From an uncultured Lachnospiraceae bacterium (lineage in GTDB: Bacteria > Bacillota > Clostridia > Lachnospirales > Lachnospiraceae), in assembly GCA_944376125.1 (NCBI GenBank), contig CALWBQ010000044.1, positions 1 through 64,000 on the forward strand: DNA of 64,000 bases. The letters run 5' to 3'. Shown here piece by piece: positions 8,226 to 18,029 of this stretch. The stretch's first letter is position 1. Every line of letters starts with the position of its first letter. The notes beneath the pieces were generated by a model that ran no database searches, was not told where the DNA came from, and was given only the letters and a program-made list of their open reading frames with translations. Position numbers and translations under genes: made by a program.

Positions 8226-9929
8226 ATGCAGACAAACAATCCGAGGGGAAAGAGTGAGAAGAAGGGCGGATCCTCGAAGGTCCATAATTTTGTTGTCCAG
8301 GGAAGCATCCTGGCAGTGGCAGGGATCATTGTACGGCTGATAGGAATGGTATACCGGATTCCTCTGATCGATATTATCGGAAATGAGGGAAACGGGTATT
8401 ATACATCGGCATACAGCGTGTACTCGATCCTTTTGATTATTTCTTCCTACAGCCTTCCCACGGCTGTATCTAAGATGGTGGCAAGCCGCCTGGCTGTGGG
8501 CCAGTACCGAAACAGCAGCCGGATTCTGAGGGCGGCGTTTCTGTACGCTACTATAGTGGGAGGAGCGGCGGCTTTGATCCTGTGGTTTGGGGCCGGATGG
8601 TTTGCAGAACTTTTGGGGATGCCTTTTTGCAGATACGCTCTTCAGACCTTGGCCCCTACGGTTTGGATCATGGCCTATCTAGGCGTTCTCAGGGGATATT
8701 TCCAGGGCCACAGCACCATGGTTCCTACGGCTGTTTCCCAGATCCTGGAGCAGATCGTCAACGCTGTGGTGAGCATTGGGGCAGCGACATGGCTGGTGCA
8801 GAAGGGCCTGGAGGCTAACCTGGTCTATGGAGAGACGGAGTATGCCAGTGCGTTCGGCGCCGCCGGCGGCACCATCGGAACCGGCGCTGGGGCTGGAATT
8901 GCCCTGCTCTTTTTCCTGCTGCTTCTGTTCAGCTACCGCCCGGTTATGCGGAGACAGAACCGAAGAGACCGAACGAGGCGTCTGGATTCCTACGGCCGGA
9001 TTTTTGGAGTGATGACGCTGACGATACTCCCCATTGTTCTGAGCAGCACTTTGTACAATATCAGTTCCGTTTTGGACAACTATTTATTTGCAGAGGGCCT
9101 TCGAAATTTGGGGCAAGAGCAGCAGATGGCAGAGCTGTGGGGGGTCTTTGGAGAGTACCACCTGCTGTTCAACATCCCAGTGGCGCTGGCTAACTCTCTG
9201 TCCTCTTCCCTGATCCCATCTCTGGCCAACGCGGTAGCGACCCGCCAGAGAAAGCAGGTGATCCAGAAGACACGGACAGCCATCCGGTTTACTATGATGA
9301 TAGCGATTCCAGCAGCCGTTGGGCTTACAGTTCTTGCCGGGCCGATCTCAGATCTGCTGTTTGCCAGCCATGACAATACTTTGCTGATCAAGCTGATGCA
9401 GGTGGGATCTGCCGCTGTGATCTTTTTCTCACTTTCCACAGTGAGCAATGCAATTCTTCAGGGAAGCAACCATATGAATATCCCGCTGCTGAATTCCGGG
9501 ATTGCCCTGGTTCCCCATATCATTGCGCTGATTGTCTTTCAACAGGTGCTGGGGCTGGGAATTTACAGCGTGGTGTATGCCAACATCCTGTTTGCCCTGA
9601 TTGTCTGCGTGCTCAACAACTTGGCGATCAGGAGGCATTTGAGGTATCGCCAGGAATATAAAAAGACTTTTGTAATCCCGCTGCTGGCATCCGCATTGAT
9701 GGGCGCTGCCGCCTGGGGCGTCTGCACCGGAATCCAGCTTTTAATGCCGGAGGACATTGCAGGCAGCCGGATCGGCCTGGGGATAGCTGTGTGCTGCGCT
9801 GTCATTGCCGCGGTGGCGCTGTATGGGATTGTCCTCCTGAAGGCCGGAGGCTTTACCAGAACTGAGATCAGAGAAATGCCCATGGGGACCAGGCTTCTGA
9901 GAGCGGCAGAGAGGCTGCATCTGATGTAA
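8226..9929 (+). CDS. SpoVB-like lipid/polysaccharide flippase (MOP family)
   Basis: 567 residues with about 14 hydrophobic segments. The opening VVQGSILAVAGIIVRLIGMVYRIP and the NEGNGYYTSAYSVYSILL segment are typical of SpoVB/PST-type exporters of the MOP superfamily, relatives of MurJ. Members move lipid-linked precursors across the membrane; in spore formers SpoVB supports cortex peptidoglycan synthesis. The N-terminus is short, basic and cytoplasmic. Which lipid-linked substrate is carried cannot be told from sequence, and it could instead serve vegetative wall growth. Confidence 0.85.
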   Translation: MQTNNPRGKSEKKGGSSKVHNFVVQGSILAVAGIIVRLIGMVYRIPLIDIIGNEGNGYYTSAYSVYSILLIISSYSLPTAVSKMVASRLAVGQYRNSSRILRAAFLYATIVGGAAALILWFGAGWFAELLGMPFCRYALQTLAPTVWIMAYLGVLRGYFQGHSTMVPTAVSQILEQIVNAVVSIGAATWLVQKGLEANLVYGETEYASAFGAAGGTIGTGAGAGIALLFFLLLLFSYRPVMRRQNRRDRTRRLDSYGRIFGVMTLTILPIVLSSTLYNISSVLDNYLFAEGLRNLGQEQQMAELWGVFGEYHLLFNIPVALANSLSSSLIPSLANAVATRQRKQVIQKTRTAIRFTMMIAIPAAVGLTVLAGPISDLLFASHDNTLLIKLMQVGSAAVIFFSLSTVSNAILQGSNHMNIPLLNSGIALVPHIIALIVFQQVLGLGIYSVVYANILFALIVCVLNNLAIRRHLRYRQEYKKTFVIPLLASALMGAAAWGVCTGIQLLMPEDIAGSRIGLGIAVCCAVIAAVALYGIVLLKAGGFTRTEIREMPMGTRLLRAAERLHLM

Positions 9930-10015
9930 AACACTGGCCAGAAGGACAGGAAACCGCTGAAACATGTTTAAAATAGAAAGATAAGCAGATACTAGCTTTT
10001 GAAAGGAGAATTTCC

Positions 10016-10408
10016 ATGAAAAAGTATGTATCTTGCTTATTTTTATTTCTGGGAGTATCGGCTGTGTGCCTGCTGATTGGCTTGTTTGCTGCTAAGCGTG
10101 CCCCCGCGCGTGAGGAAAAGGGGATCGAGAATACAGTGGTCGAGTCTTACACAGCACCGCCTGACGGCGCTCCAGCGGCAAATCAGGAAGAAATTCAAAA
10201 TGTCGCAGCGGCGGAGGAGCCCCCATACTGTCTGGTGGCCGAAAATGGCTTTCTCCTGGTCTTTCGCCGGGATCAGGATGAGGTCTGCCTGTTTACTCAT
10301 ATTCCGATTGTAGACTTTCCTCAGGAAGAACAGGATAAATTGAGGCAGGGAATTTGGTTTTCAACGATGATGGAAGTATACAGTTATCTGGAATCCTATA
10401 CAAGTTGA
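10016..10408 (+). CDS. Small single-span membrane-anchored protein, BofC-like C-terminus (tentative)
   Basis: 130 residues. One hydrophobic segment at residues 4-26 (signal anchor), a polar linker, then a compact C-terminal domain: YCLVAENGFLLVFRRDQDE, THIPIVDFPQEEQDKLRQG, EVYSYLESY. This layout (short beta segment, then 'L-P-x-E-x-x-x-x-L-x-x-G', then a helix) resembles the BofC C-terminal domain of the sporulation checkpoint protein, but the match is weak. Good Shine-Dalgarno AAAGGAG. It lies between the flippase and two flavoproteins and has its own following promoter. Confidence 0.55.
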   Translation: MKKYVSCLFLFLGVSAVCLLIGLFAAKRAPAREEKGIENTVVESYTAPPDGAPAANQEEIQNVAAAEEPPYCLVAENGFLLVFRRDQDEVCLFTHIPIVDFPQEEQDKLRQGIWFSTMMEVYSYLESYTS

Positions 10409-10433
10409 TTCCAGAAAGAGAAAAGGGTATAGT
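10405..10433 (+). promoter_or_regulatory. Promoter before the HI0933-family flavoprotein
   Basis: TTGATT (10405-10410), exactly 17 bases, TATAGT (10428-10433). The -35 overlaps the stop codon region of the preceding small gene. Confidence 0.6.
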
Positions 10434-10491
10434 ATAGGCAGGGCATATTGTCTTCTCAGGCAAAATAATTTTGACGGAACGAGGTTTTAGA

Positions 10492-11769
10492 ATGAAGAAG
10501 AGAGTGCTGGTTATCGGAGGCGGAGCATCCGGCATGGCCGCGGCGATCGCTGCGGCAGGCAGAGGCGCAGATGTTGCAATTTTAGAGCATATGGACCGGG
10601 TGGGAAAAAAAATCCTGTCAACGGGAAACGGCAGATGCAATCTGACCAACCGAAAGCTGGATGCGGCCTGCTACCGCAGCAATCAGGAAGATTTTCCCAT
10701 GAAAGTTTTAGAACATTTTTCGCCCGACGATACGATTTCCTGGTTTCGCGGGATGGGGCTGGAAGTGAGAGAACGCCAGGGGTATTATTATCCGGCATCT
10801 GATCAGGCATCCTCCGTTTTGGATGTTCTCAGGATCCGGCTGAGAGAGCTGGGGGTGGATGTGGTGTGCGGGATTGAACCTGCCAGTATACAGGTCAGTG
10901 CTGAGGGATTTAAGGTGATCTGCAGGAAGAGAGAGGGAGGAAGCCTGAAATATTGCGGGAATGCCCTGATTTTAGCCCCCGGATCTAAGGCCGCCCCTTC
11001 CACCGGGTCAGATGGAAGCGGGTATCGGCTGGCACAGGAACTGGGACACCGCATGATCCGCCCGCTTCCGGCACTGGTTCAGTTGCGCTGCCAGGGAAAT
11101 CTCTATAAGGCGATGGCTGGCGTCAGGACAGAAGCAAAATTGGTTCTCTCTGCATCAGGTCAGGAGCTGGCTCAAGACAGAGGAGAGCTCCAGATTACCG
11201 ATTATGGACTCAGCGGGATTCCGGCCTTTCAGATCAGCCGTTATGCTTCACGGGCGCTGGATGAGAGGAAAAAGGTCACAGTGACAGTGGATTTTCTGCC
11301 CTCCAGAGAGAAGCGGGAGATTTTGGATTGGATATTCAGAAACCGGGCTCTCTTTCCCGACCGCAGCGGAGAGGAGCTTTTGGGAGGGCTGATGAATAAG
11401 AAGCTGGCCCTGGGACTATTAAAACTGGCGGGGATCCGGCCGGGAGATCCGGCGGGCGGCTGGAGCAGAAAACAGATCGAAGCCCTCTGCCGCCAGATTA
11501 AGGGGTATGAAGCCCTGGTGCAGAGCGTCAATCCCTTTGCCAATGCCCAGGTGTGCTGCGGCGGCGTGGATACCCGGGAGATAGATCCGGAAACGTTGGA
11601 ATCACGGCGGGTGCCGGGGCTTTACCTGATCGGAGAACTGCTGGATGTAGATGGGATCTGCGGCGGCTACAATCTCCAGTGGGCATGGGCCACTGGCAAT
11701 CTTGCCGGACGGGCGGCTGCCGGAGCGGTGAGGCCAGGCAGAAAAAAACGGAAGGAGGAAACTATATGA
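10492..11769 (+). CDS. HI0933/BaiN-type FAD-dependent oxidoreductase
   Basis: 425 residues. N-terminal dinucleotide-binding motif GGGASGMAAAIAA, then GKKILSTGNGRCNLTN, the family signature, and at the C-terminus DVDGICGGYNLQWAWATG, the second FAD-contact block. The family (COG2081) is widespread; one gut member, BaiN, has been linked to bile-acid reduction, but most members have no known substrate. I chose ATG 10492 (GAGG about 7 bases upstream) over the TTG at 10471. Its stop overlaps the next flavoprotein start by four bases, so the two are translationally coupled. Confidence 0.88.
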   Translation: MKKRVLVIGGGASGMAAAIAAAGRGADVAILEHMDRVGKKILSTGNGRCNLTNRKLDAACYRSNQEDFPMKVLEHFSPDDTISWFRGMGLEVRERQGYYYPASDQASSVLDVLRIRLRELGVDVVCGIEPASIQVSAEGFKVICRKREGGSLKYCGNALILAPGSKAAPSTGSDGSGYRLAQELGHRMIRPLPALVQLRCQGNLYKAMAGVRTEAKLVLSASGQELAQDRGELQITDYGLSGIPAFQISRYASRALDERKKVTVTVDFLPSREKREILDWIFRNRALFPDRSGEELLGGLMNKKLALGLLKLAGIRPGDPAGGWSRKQIEALCRQIKGYEALVQSVNPFANAQVCCGGVDTREIDPETLESRRVPGLYLIGELLDVDGICGGYNLQWAWATGNLAGRAAAGAVRPGRKKRKEETI

Positions 11770-13397
11770 TCCGGATGACACAGGTGAAACTTCCGATCCG
11801 CCATACGCAGGAGGAGCTCAGGAAAAAGACAGCAAAACTCCTCCGGATCAGTCCGGAAGAAATATTGAACCTGTCTGTAGTGAAACAGTCAGTAGATGCG
11901 AGAAAAAGGCAGGAGATTACATACAGCTACGTTTTAGATGTGGAGGCCAGACAGGAGGATAAGCTGGTTCAGAGAGCAAAAAATTCCAATATCTCAATCC
12001 GAAAGGAAACCTCATATGAGTTTCCGAAATCTGGTGATGAGGCTTTGAGCCATCCGCCTGTCATTATCGGGACAGGTCCGGCCGGGCTGTTCTGCGGCCT
12101 GATGCTGGCCAGAGCAGGATACTGCCCCATTCTGCTGGAGCGGGGGAAACCGGTGGAGGAGAGAACTCGTCTGGTCCGTGAGTTTTGGGCAGGCGGGCCT
12201 TTGGATGTTAACTGTAATGTTCAGTTTGGGGAAGGCGGAGCTGGAACGTTTTCTGACGGGAAGCTCAACACACTGGTAAAGGATGTCTCCGGCCGCAACG
12301 GGGAGGTACTAAAGATCCTGACGGAGTTTGGGGCAGATTCGGCGATCCGCTATCTGAGCAAACCCCACATTGGAACCGATGTCCTCAGCAAAGTGGTAAG
12401 AAATATCCGGGAGGAGATTATACGTCTTGGCGGCCAAGTGCGGTTTGGATGCCTTGCAGACGGATTTCGGTTTGCAGTTCAGAATGGGACACGCTCCCTC
12501 ACTGGGGTGTCTGTGAAACAGGTGGAAACAGGCAGGAAGGAAGTGCTGGATGCAGAAGCTGTAGTTCTGGCTATTGGCCACAGTTCCAGGGACACATTTC
12601 AGGTCCTTCTGGACGAGGGGATTCCCATGGAGCAGAAGGCTTTTGCGGTGGGACTGCGTGTACAGCATCCGCAGAAAATGATTGATGATTCTCAGTACGG
12701 CCGGGAGGCTGCGGAGATTCTTGGGCCTGCCAGCTATAAGCTGACCTGCCAGACCTCCTCCGGCCGCGGGGTCTATTCCTTCTGTATGTGTCCGGGAGGA
12801 TATGTTGTCAATGCTTCCTCGGAACCGGGACGGCTGGCGGTCAATGGGATGAGCAACCATGCCAGGGACGGGAAAAACAGCAACAGCGCCATAATTGTGA
12901 CAGTGACCCCTGAGGATTTTGGCGCTCCGGGACCGCTGGCCGGTGTCGAGTACCAGAGACGTCTGGAGGAGAAAGCCTATTTGCTGGGAAAGGGAAAGAT
13001 TCCTGTCCAGCTCTACGGGGATTTTGCGGCCGGAAGGATTTCGCGGGGCTTTGGGGAAGTGGAACCCGAATTTATGGGGGAATATGAGATGGCAGATTTG
13101 AGACAGCTTCTTCCGGAAAAATTGTCCGGTGCTTTCCTGGAAGGGATGGAACAGTTTGGAAAGAGGATCAGAGGCTTTGACCGGCCTGACGCGATTCTTG
13201 CCGGTATTGAAAGCCGCACCTCCTCCCCTGTGAGGATTCCCAGAGATGAAGGGCTTGAGAGCAGTGTGAAGGGACTGTACCCTTGCGGGGAAGGTGCCGG
13301 GTACGCCGGAGGGATTACCTCTGCCGCAATGGATGGAATCCGGGTGGCGGAGGTTCTGGCAAAACGGTATCAGCCGCTTCAAAAATCTTCTATATGA
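11766..13397 (+). CDS. FAD-dependent dehydrogenase, COG2509 family
   Basis: 543 residues. An N-terminal ~95-residue alpha/beta domain (MIRMTQVKLPIRHTQEEL...) precedes the FAD motif IIGTGPAGLFCGLMLARAG; other family blocks are FGEGGAGTFSDGKLNT, GRGVYSFCMCPGGYV and the C-terminal PCGEGAGYAGGITSAAMDG. No substrate is established for this family. Start ATG 11766 overlaps the upstream gene by four bases and has AGGAGG nearby. The pairing of two uncharacterised flavoproteins in one transcript suggests related redox roles. Confidence 0.86.
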   Translation: MIRMTQVKLPIRHTQEELRKKTAKLLRISPEEILNLSVVKQSVDARKRQEITYSYVLDVEARQEDKLVQRAKNSNISIRKETSYEFPKSGDEALSHPPVIIGTGPAGLFCGLMLARAGYCPILLERGKPVEERTRLVREFWAGGPLDVNCNVQFGEGGAGTFSDGKLNTLVKDVSGRNGEVLKILTEFGADSAIRYLSKPHIGTDVLSKVVRNIREEIIRLGGQVRFGCLADGFRFAVQNGTRSLTGVSVKQVETGRKEVLDAEAVVLAIGHSSRDTFQVLLDEGIPMEQKAFAVGLRVQHPQKMIDDSQYGREAAEILGPASYKLTCQTSSGRGVYSFCMCPGGYVVNASSEPGRLAVNGMSNHARDGKNSNSAIIVTVTPEDFGAPGPLAGVEYQRRLEEKAYLLGKGKIPVQLYGDFAAGRISRGFGEVEPEFMGEYEMADLRQLLPEKLSGAFLEGMEQFGKRIRGFDRPDAILAGIESRTSSPVRIPRDEGLESSVKGLYPCGEGAGYAGGITSAAMDGIRVAEVLAKRYQPLQKSSI

Positions 13398-13450
13398 CAT
13401 AAAAACAGATAGACGCTTCATTGACTGACAACAGGAAGGAGAAAACTGCC

Positions 13451-14314
13451 ATGGAACAGAATTTCAGAGCGAGACTCAGGGACAAAAAACGGATCGTGAT
13501 CAAGATCGGATCTTCCTCTCTTACCCACAGCGAGACAGGCGATCTGAATTTGCTGAAGATTGAACAGCTGGTGAGGGTCATCAGCGACTTAAAGGGAAAG
13601 GGGAAGGATGTGATTCTGGTGTCTTCCGGTGCTATCGCAGCCGGCCGCCAAGCCCTGGGCCACAGACAAAAACCGGACAGCCTGGCTCAGAAACAGGCAT
13701 ACGCTGCGGTGGGGCAAGCCCGGCTGATGATGGTTTACCAAAAGATTTTTTCTGAATACAATCAGACGGCAGCTCAGATCCTTTTAACAAAAAATACCAT
13801 GACCAATGATGCATCCCGATACAATGCCCAGAATACCTTTGAGGAACTTTTAAATCTGCATACGATCCCCATTGTCAATGAAAATGATACGGTATCCACC
13901 TCTGAGATCCCTCTGGTAGATCATTTCGGAGATAATGACCGCCTCTCTGCTGTGGTGGCGGCTTTGGTAGGGGCTGACCTTTTGATTTTGCTATCTGATA
14001 TCAACGGACTGTATTCCGATGATCCCCATAGAAACCCTCAGGCGGAGATGATTGCTACAGTTCCTGAAATTACCCCGGAGCTGCTGGCAATGGGAAAGGC
14101 GACCTCCGGCAGCGATGTAGGGACGGGAGGAATGGCAGCCAAGCTGGCTGCGGCCCGGATCGCGACCGACAGCGGATGTGATATGATTATTGCTAACGGG
14201 GAGGATGTCTCTGTTGTCTCCTCTATTATCGAAGGGGAACAGAAGGGAACTCTGTTTTTGGCCCATCGGAACAGGGACTTTGATTTAATCAATTATATCA
14301 ACTACGAATATTGA
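13451..14314 (+). CDS. proB: Glutamate 5-kinase
   Basis: Phosphorylates glutamate with ATP, the first step of proline synthesis. 287 residues: an amino-acid-kinase domain only (IVIKIGSSSLTH, VSSGAIAAGRQALG, NENDTVSTSEI, GDNDRLSAVVA, GTGGMAAKLAAA), without the C-terminal PUA domain present in E. coli ProB; PUA-less forms are known. ATG 13451 follows GGAAGGAG at a normal distance. It begins a proB-ynzC-fthC-proA cluster. Confidence 0.93.
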   Translation: MEQNFRARLRDKKRIVIKIGSSSLTHSETGDLNLLKIEQLVRVISDLKGKGKDVILVSSGAIAAGRQALGHRQKPDSLAQKQAYAAVGQARLMMVYQKIFSEYNQTAAQILLTKNTMTNDASRYNAQNTFEELLNLHTIPIVNENDTVSTSEIPLVDHFGDNDRLSAVVAALVGADLLILLSDINGLYSDDPHRNPQAEMIATVPEITPELLAMGKATSGSDVGTGGMAAKLAAARIATDSGCDMIIANGEDVSVVSSIIEGEQKGTLFLAHRNRDFDLINYINYEY

Positions 14315-14362
14315 TGGCAATTTTAGTGTGATGCCATCCGCAAGCTGAAAGGAGAAATAATA

Positions 14363-14578
14363 TTGGATCAGGAGAGAATTGACCGGATTAATACACTGTA
14401 CCACAAATCTCAGGCGGTAGGTCTGACGGACGCCGAGAAGGAAGAGCAGGCGGCGCTGAGAAAGGAATATCTGGAGGCAATCCGCAGAAATTTAAGAGGA
14501 ACTTTGAATAATATTTCTATCAAAGAGCCGGATGGCTCCATTACAGATCTTGGAAAAAAATATGGAAATCGGGAATAA
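14363..14578 (+). CDS. DUF896 / YnzC family small protein
   Basis: 71 residues starting at TTG 14363 after AAAGGAG. Sequence RIDRINTLYHKSQAVGLTDAEKEEQ and EYLEAIRRNLRGTLNNI are diagnostic of DUF896 (UPF0291), a two-helix hairpin family. B. subtilis YnzC is in the SOS-induced yneA operon, but its role is unknown. Here it sits inside the proline cluster, far from the local yneA-like/lexA pair. It overlaps the next gene by 17 bases. Confidence 0.88.
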   Translation: MDQERIDRINTLYHKSQAVGLTDAEKEEQAALRKEYLEAIRRNLRGTLNNISIKEPDGSITDLGKKYGNRE

Positions 14579-15143
14579 AGAGGAGATCCGAAAGAGAATT
14601 GCAGAGCTTCGGAGGCTGGTAACGGCTGAGGAGAAAAGCAGGTGGGACACAGCGATTAGAGATCGCCTGTTTTTGCTGCCTCAGATGGAGAATATTTCCG
14701 GGGTTTACTGTTATATTGATATCCGAAATGAGGCGGGCACGAGGCAGATCCTGGAGAAACTGTGGGAGCAGAAAATCCCGGCAGCTGTCCCTAAAGTTAT
14801 CGGACGGGATATGGAGTTTTCCAGGATTGGCTCCTGGGAAGATGTGAGTCCTGGATGCATGGGGATACCAGAGCCTGTCAGGCCGGATGCCCTGCCGGAT
14901 GAGTTTGACCGGAATCCCCTGGTCCTGGCTCCGGCGGTGGCTCTGGATAAAAAGGGAAACAGAGTCGGATACGGAGGAGGCTATTACGACCGCTTTTTAA
15001 GCAGGCTGATGGGAGGATATGTGATTGGCTTGGCTTATGAATTTCAGATCTATGAGGATATTTTGGCGGAAGGACACGACCGGGCAGTGGACGGAATCCT
15101 TACGCCGGACCGTTTTATGGTATGCAGGAGGGACAGAATATGA
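14562..15143 (+). CDS. 5-formyltetrahydrofolate cyclo-ligase
   Basis: 193 residues. Converts 5-formyl-THF to 5,10-methenyl-THF with ATP, salvaging a storage folate. Motifs: N-terminal [25 protein letters not shown], and the nucleotide-binding [18 protein letters not shown] 14562 lies inside the ynzC tail, with only a weak ribosome site, so translation is likely coupled. Its stop overlaps the proA start. Confidence 0.9.
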   Translation: MEIGNKEEIRKRIAELRRLVTAEEKSRWDTAIRDRLFLLPQMENISGVYCYIDIRNEAGTRQILEKLWEQKIPAAVPKVIGRDMEFSRIGSWEDVSPGCMGIPEPVRPDALPDEFDRNPLVLAPAVALDKKGNRVGYGGGYYDRFLSRLMGGYVIGLAYEFQIYEDILAEGHDRAVDGILTPDRFMVCRRDRI

Positions 15144-16381
15144 TGTTGCAGGAATTCGGAAAACGAGCAAGAAAGGCGGCTGCTGTTTTAAATACCCTGG
15201 GGTGTACAGAGAAAAACAGAGGACTCAGGATGGCAGCAGATATGCTGGTCAGACAGGAGAGCGCGATTCTGGCTGCCAATGAAATTGACATGGACAGGGC
15301 AAGAAAGAACGGTATGAGCCAGGGACTTTTAGACCGGCTGGCCCTGACGCCGGAGCGAATAAAAGCTATGGCAGGCGGCCTTCTTCAGGTGGCAGATCTG
15401 GAAGATCCGGTGGGGGAAGTGCTGTATATGAAGAAAAGGCCCAATGGGCTGATGGTTGGACAGAAGAGAGTCCCGCTGGGAGTTGTGGGCATGATCTATG
15501 AGGCGAGGCCAAATGTGACGGCTGACGCTTTCGGCCTCTGTTTCAAATCTGGAAATGCCGTAATATTAAAAGGCGGGAGTGATGCCATTGAATCCAACAA
15601 AGCCATTGCGGAGGCTCTGCGGGCCGGACTTGCAGATGCCGGGCTGGTCGAGGATGCCCTTCTCCTGATTACGGATACCAGCCGGGAGACGGCCAGGGAG
15701 CTGATGCGGCTTAACGGCTACATTGATGTGCTGATTCCCCGGGGAGGAGCCGGGCTGATCCGAACAGTGGTGGAAAACAGTACAGTGCCGGTGATTGAGA
15801 CAGGGACAGGAAACTGCCATATCTACGTCGATGAGTCGGCAGATTACTCTATGGCGTTGGATATCATTGAAAATGCCAAGACCCAGAGAATCGGGGTCTG
15901 CAATGCCTGCGAGTCCCTGGTGGTCCACAGGTCAGTGGCTTCTGAATTTCTTCCGCTTCTGCAGAAGCGCCTGTCAGAAAAGCATGTGGAGATCCGGGGG
16001 GATGAGGAGGCGTGTAAAATCGTTTCCGAATTTGTTCCGGCATCAGAGGAGGACTGGGGAAAAGAATATCTGGATTACATACTTTCCCTAAAGATTGTTG
16101 GCTCTGTCGATGAGGCAATTGCCCATATCAACAAGTACAATACAGGTCATTCTGAGAGCATCATCACATCCAATTATGCCAATGCCCAGAAATTTTTAGA
16201 CGAGATTGACGCGGCGGCCGTCTATGTCAATGCCTCCACCCGGTTTACCGATGGGGAGGAATTCGGGTTTGGGGCGGAGATCGGCATCAGCACCCAAAAG
16301 CTCCACGCCCGCGGCCCTATGGGGCTCAAGGAGCTGACGACAACAAAATACATCATTTATGGAAATGGACAGATCCGGTAA
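15140..16381 (+). CDS. proA: Gamma-glutamyl phosphate reductase
   Basis: 413 residues. Reduces gamma-glutamyl phosphate with NADPH to glutamate semialdehyde, the step after ProB. Catalytic Cys in [14 protein letters not shown]; also [39 protein letters not shown] and [25 protein letters not shown] C-terminus. The AGGAGGG at 15126-15132 sets ATG 15140 as the start, which overlaps the previous stop. Confidence 0.95.
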   Translation: MMLQEFGKRARKAAAVLNTLGCTEKNRGLRMAADMLVRQESAILAANEIDMDRARKNGMSQGLLDRLALTPERIKAMAGGLLQVADLEDPVGEVLYMKKRPNGLMVGQKRVPLGVVGMIYEARPNVTADAFGLCFKSGNAVILKGGSDAIESNKAIAEALRAGLADAGLVEDALLLITDTSRETARELMRLNGYIDVLIPRGGAGLIRTVVENSTVPVIETGTGNCHIYVDESADYSMALDIIENAKTQRIGVCNACESLVVHRSVASEFLPLLQKRLSEKHVEIRGDEEACKIVSEFVPASEEDWGKEYLDYILSLKIVGSVDEAIAHINKYNTGHSESIITSNYANAQKFLDEIDAAAVYVNASTRFTDGEEFGFGAEIGISTQKLHARGPMGLKELTTTKYIIYGNGQIR

Positions 16382-16480
16382 AGCGAGTCTGCAGGCAGTT
16401 TGGATGCCGGTCTGCCATCAGGATCTTCTTCCTGACTTTGACAACTTTATTACACTTTTCTGACAATTAGAAATAGCTGG

Positions 16481-16509
16481 TTGCTTTTTCTATTTCTGCC
16501 GTTTATAAT
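16481..16509 (+). promoter_or_regulatory. miaB promoter with flanking inverted repeat
   Basis: TTGCTT (16481-16486), 17 bases, TATAAT (16504-16509). An 8-bp inverted repeat, AGAAATAG (16469-16476) and CTATTTCT (16490-16497), brackets the -35 and reaches into the spacer, a possible repressor site. Confidence 0.6.
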
Positions 16510-16541
16510 AAACGGGTACCACAGAAATGGAGAGTGTTTGA

Positions 16542-18029
16542 ATGAATTACAAGGAATGGAACCTGGAAGCGGCAGTGCAGCCAAGTGTACAGCCGGAAAC
16601 CATACCGGAGACAGAGCCGGAGAGACAGTGCTATTTTATGGCGAAAGCGAAGAAACTGGTGGCTATGCAAAGTGCCAGGGCCGGGCGTCCTCTCACTTGC
16701 TGTATCCGCACCTTCGGGTGTCAGATGAATGCCAGGGATTCAGAGAAATTATTAGGGATTCTGGAAGCTGCGGGCTATGTCCCCACAGAGGATGAGGATG
16801 CAGACTTCACCCTTTATAATACCTGCACGGTCAGAGAAAATGCTAATTTAAAGGTGTACGGCCGTCTGGGACACCTTGGTTCCCTGAAAAAGAAGCATCC
16901 CGGCATGGTGATCGCCCTCTGCGGCTGTATGATGCAGGAGCCTCAGGTTGTAGAAAAAATTAGAAAAAGTTACCGCTTTGTGGATCTGATTTTCGGCACC
17001 CACAATATTTATAAATTAGCAGAGCTCCTGACAGAGCGTCTGGAGAGAGAGTCAGGCATGGTAGTGGATGTCTGGGAGGGGACGGACCAGATTGTGGAGG
17101 AACTTCCTACGGACCGGAAATTCTCGTTTAAATCCGGCGTCAATATTATGTTTGGCTGTGACAATTTCTGCAGCTACTGTATCGTTCCCTATGTCAGGGG
17201 GCGGGAGCGGAGCCGAAGCCCGGAAGATATTGTGGCAGAGGTCAGAAGGCTGGCCGCAGACGGTGTTGTAGAAGTGATGCTTCTGGGACAGAATGTCAAT
17301 TCTTACGGAAAAAATTTAAAAGAAACGATTACATTTGCTCAGCTTTTGCAGCAGGTAGAGCAGGTAGAAGGGATTGAGAGGATCCGCTTTATGACTTCCC
17401 ATCCGAAAGACCTGTCCGATGAGCTGATTCAGGTTATGAAAGATTCCAAAAAGATCTGTCATCACCTCCATCTGCCTCTCCAGTCAGGGAGCAGCAGAAT
17501 TTTGAAGCTGATGAACCGCAGGTACACGAAAGAGCAGTATCTGAAATTGGTGGACAAACTGAAGACGGCAATTCCGGATATCGCCCTCACGACAGATATT
17601 ATTGTAGGATTCCCCGGGGAAACCGAGGAAGATTTTTTGGAGACGATGGACGTAGTGGAGAAAGTTCGCTATGACAGTGCCTTCACATTTATTTACTCCA
17701 AACGAACCGGGACACCGGCGGCAAAGATGGAGAATCAGGTACCAGAAGATATTGTGAAAGACCGGTTTGACCGTCTGCTGGCTCAGGTACAGAGAATTTC
17801 CTCTGAAGTTTCAGGGCGGGATGTACACACAGTACAGAAGGTGCTGGCGGAGGAGGTAAACAGCCATGACAGCCGTTTGCTGACTGGCCGTTTAGATAAC
17901 AATACTGTGGTGCATTTTCCAGGCGATCCGTCCCTGATCGGCAAGATCGTGGATGTCTACCTGGATGAGATAAAAGGTTTCTACTATATGGGAACACTGG
18001 CAGACGTGCAAGGAGGAAAGATACAATGA
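16542..18029 (+). CDS. miaB: tRNA-2-methylthio-N6-isopentenyladenosine synthase
   Basis: 495 residues. Radical SAM methylthiotransferase that converts i6A37 to ms2i6A37 in tRNAs reading UNN codons. N-terminal UPF0004 domain with TFGCQMNARDSEK and CGCMMQ cysteines; radical SAM cluster C206-x3-C210-x2-C213 (FGCDNFCSYC); C-terminal TRAM RNA-binding domain. The N-terminus carries ~60 extra residues before the domain, common in clostridial MiaB. miaA, the enzyme making its substrate, is 6 kb downstream in the same direction. Confidence 0.95.
   Translation: MNYKEWNLEAAVQPSVQPETIPETEPERQCYFMAKAKKLVAMQSARAGRPLTCCIRTFGCQMNARDSEKLLGILEAAGYVPTEDEDADFTLYNTCTVRENANLKVYGRLGHLGSLKKKHPGMVIALCGCMMQEPQVVEKIRKSYRFVDLIFGTHNIYKLAELLTERLERESGMVVDVWEGTDQIVEELPTDRKFSFKSGVNIMFGCDNFCSYCIVPYVRGRERSRSPEDIVAEVRRLAADGVVEVMLLGQNVNSYGKNLKETITFAQLLQQVEQVEGIERIRFMTSHPKDLSDELIQVMKDSKKICHHLHLPLQSGSSRILKLMNRRYTKEQYLKLVDKLKTAIPDIALTTDIIVGFPGETEEDFLETMDVVEKVRYDSAFTFIYSKRTGTPAAKMENQVPEDIVKDRFDRLLAQVQRISSEVSGRDVHTVQKVLAEEVNSHDSRLLTGRLDNNTVVHFPGDPSLIGKIVDVYLDEIKGFYYMGTLADVQGGKIQ

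Noticed and set aside
12309..13421. Long open frame antisense to the COG2509 flavoprotein
   Set aside because: Translation is Pro/His/Ser-rich without recognisable motifs; a shadow of the sense gene.
16438..16443. TTGACA as the miaB -35
   Set aside because: No -10-like hexamer occurs 16-18 bases downstream; TTGCTT/TATAAT further on fits better.
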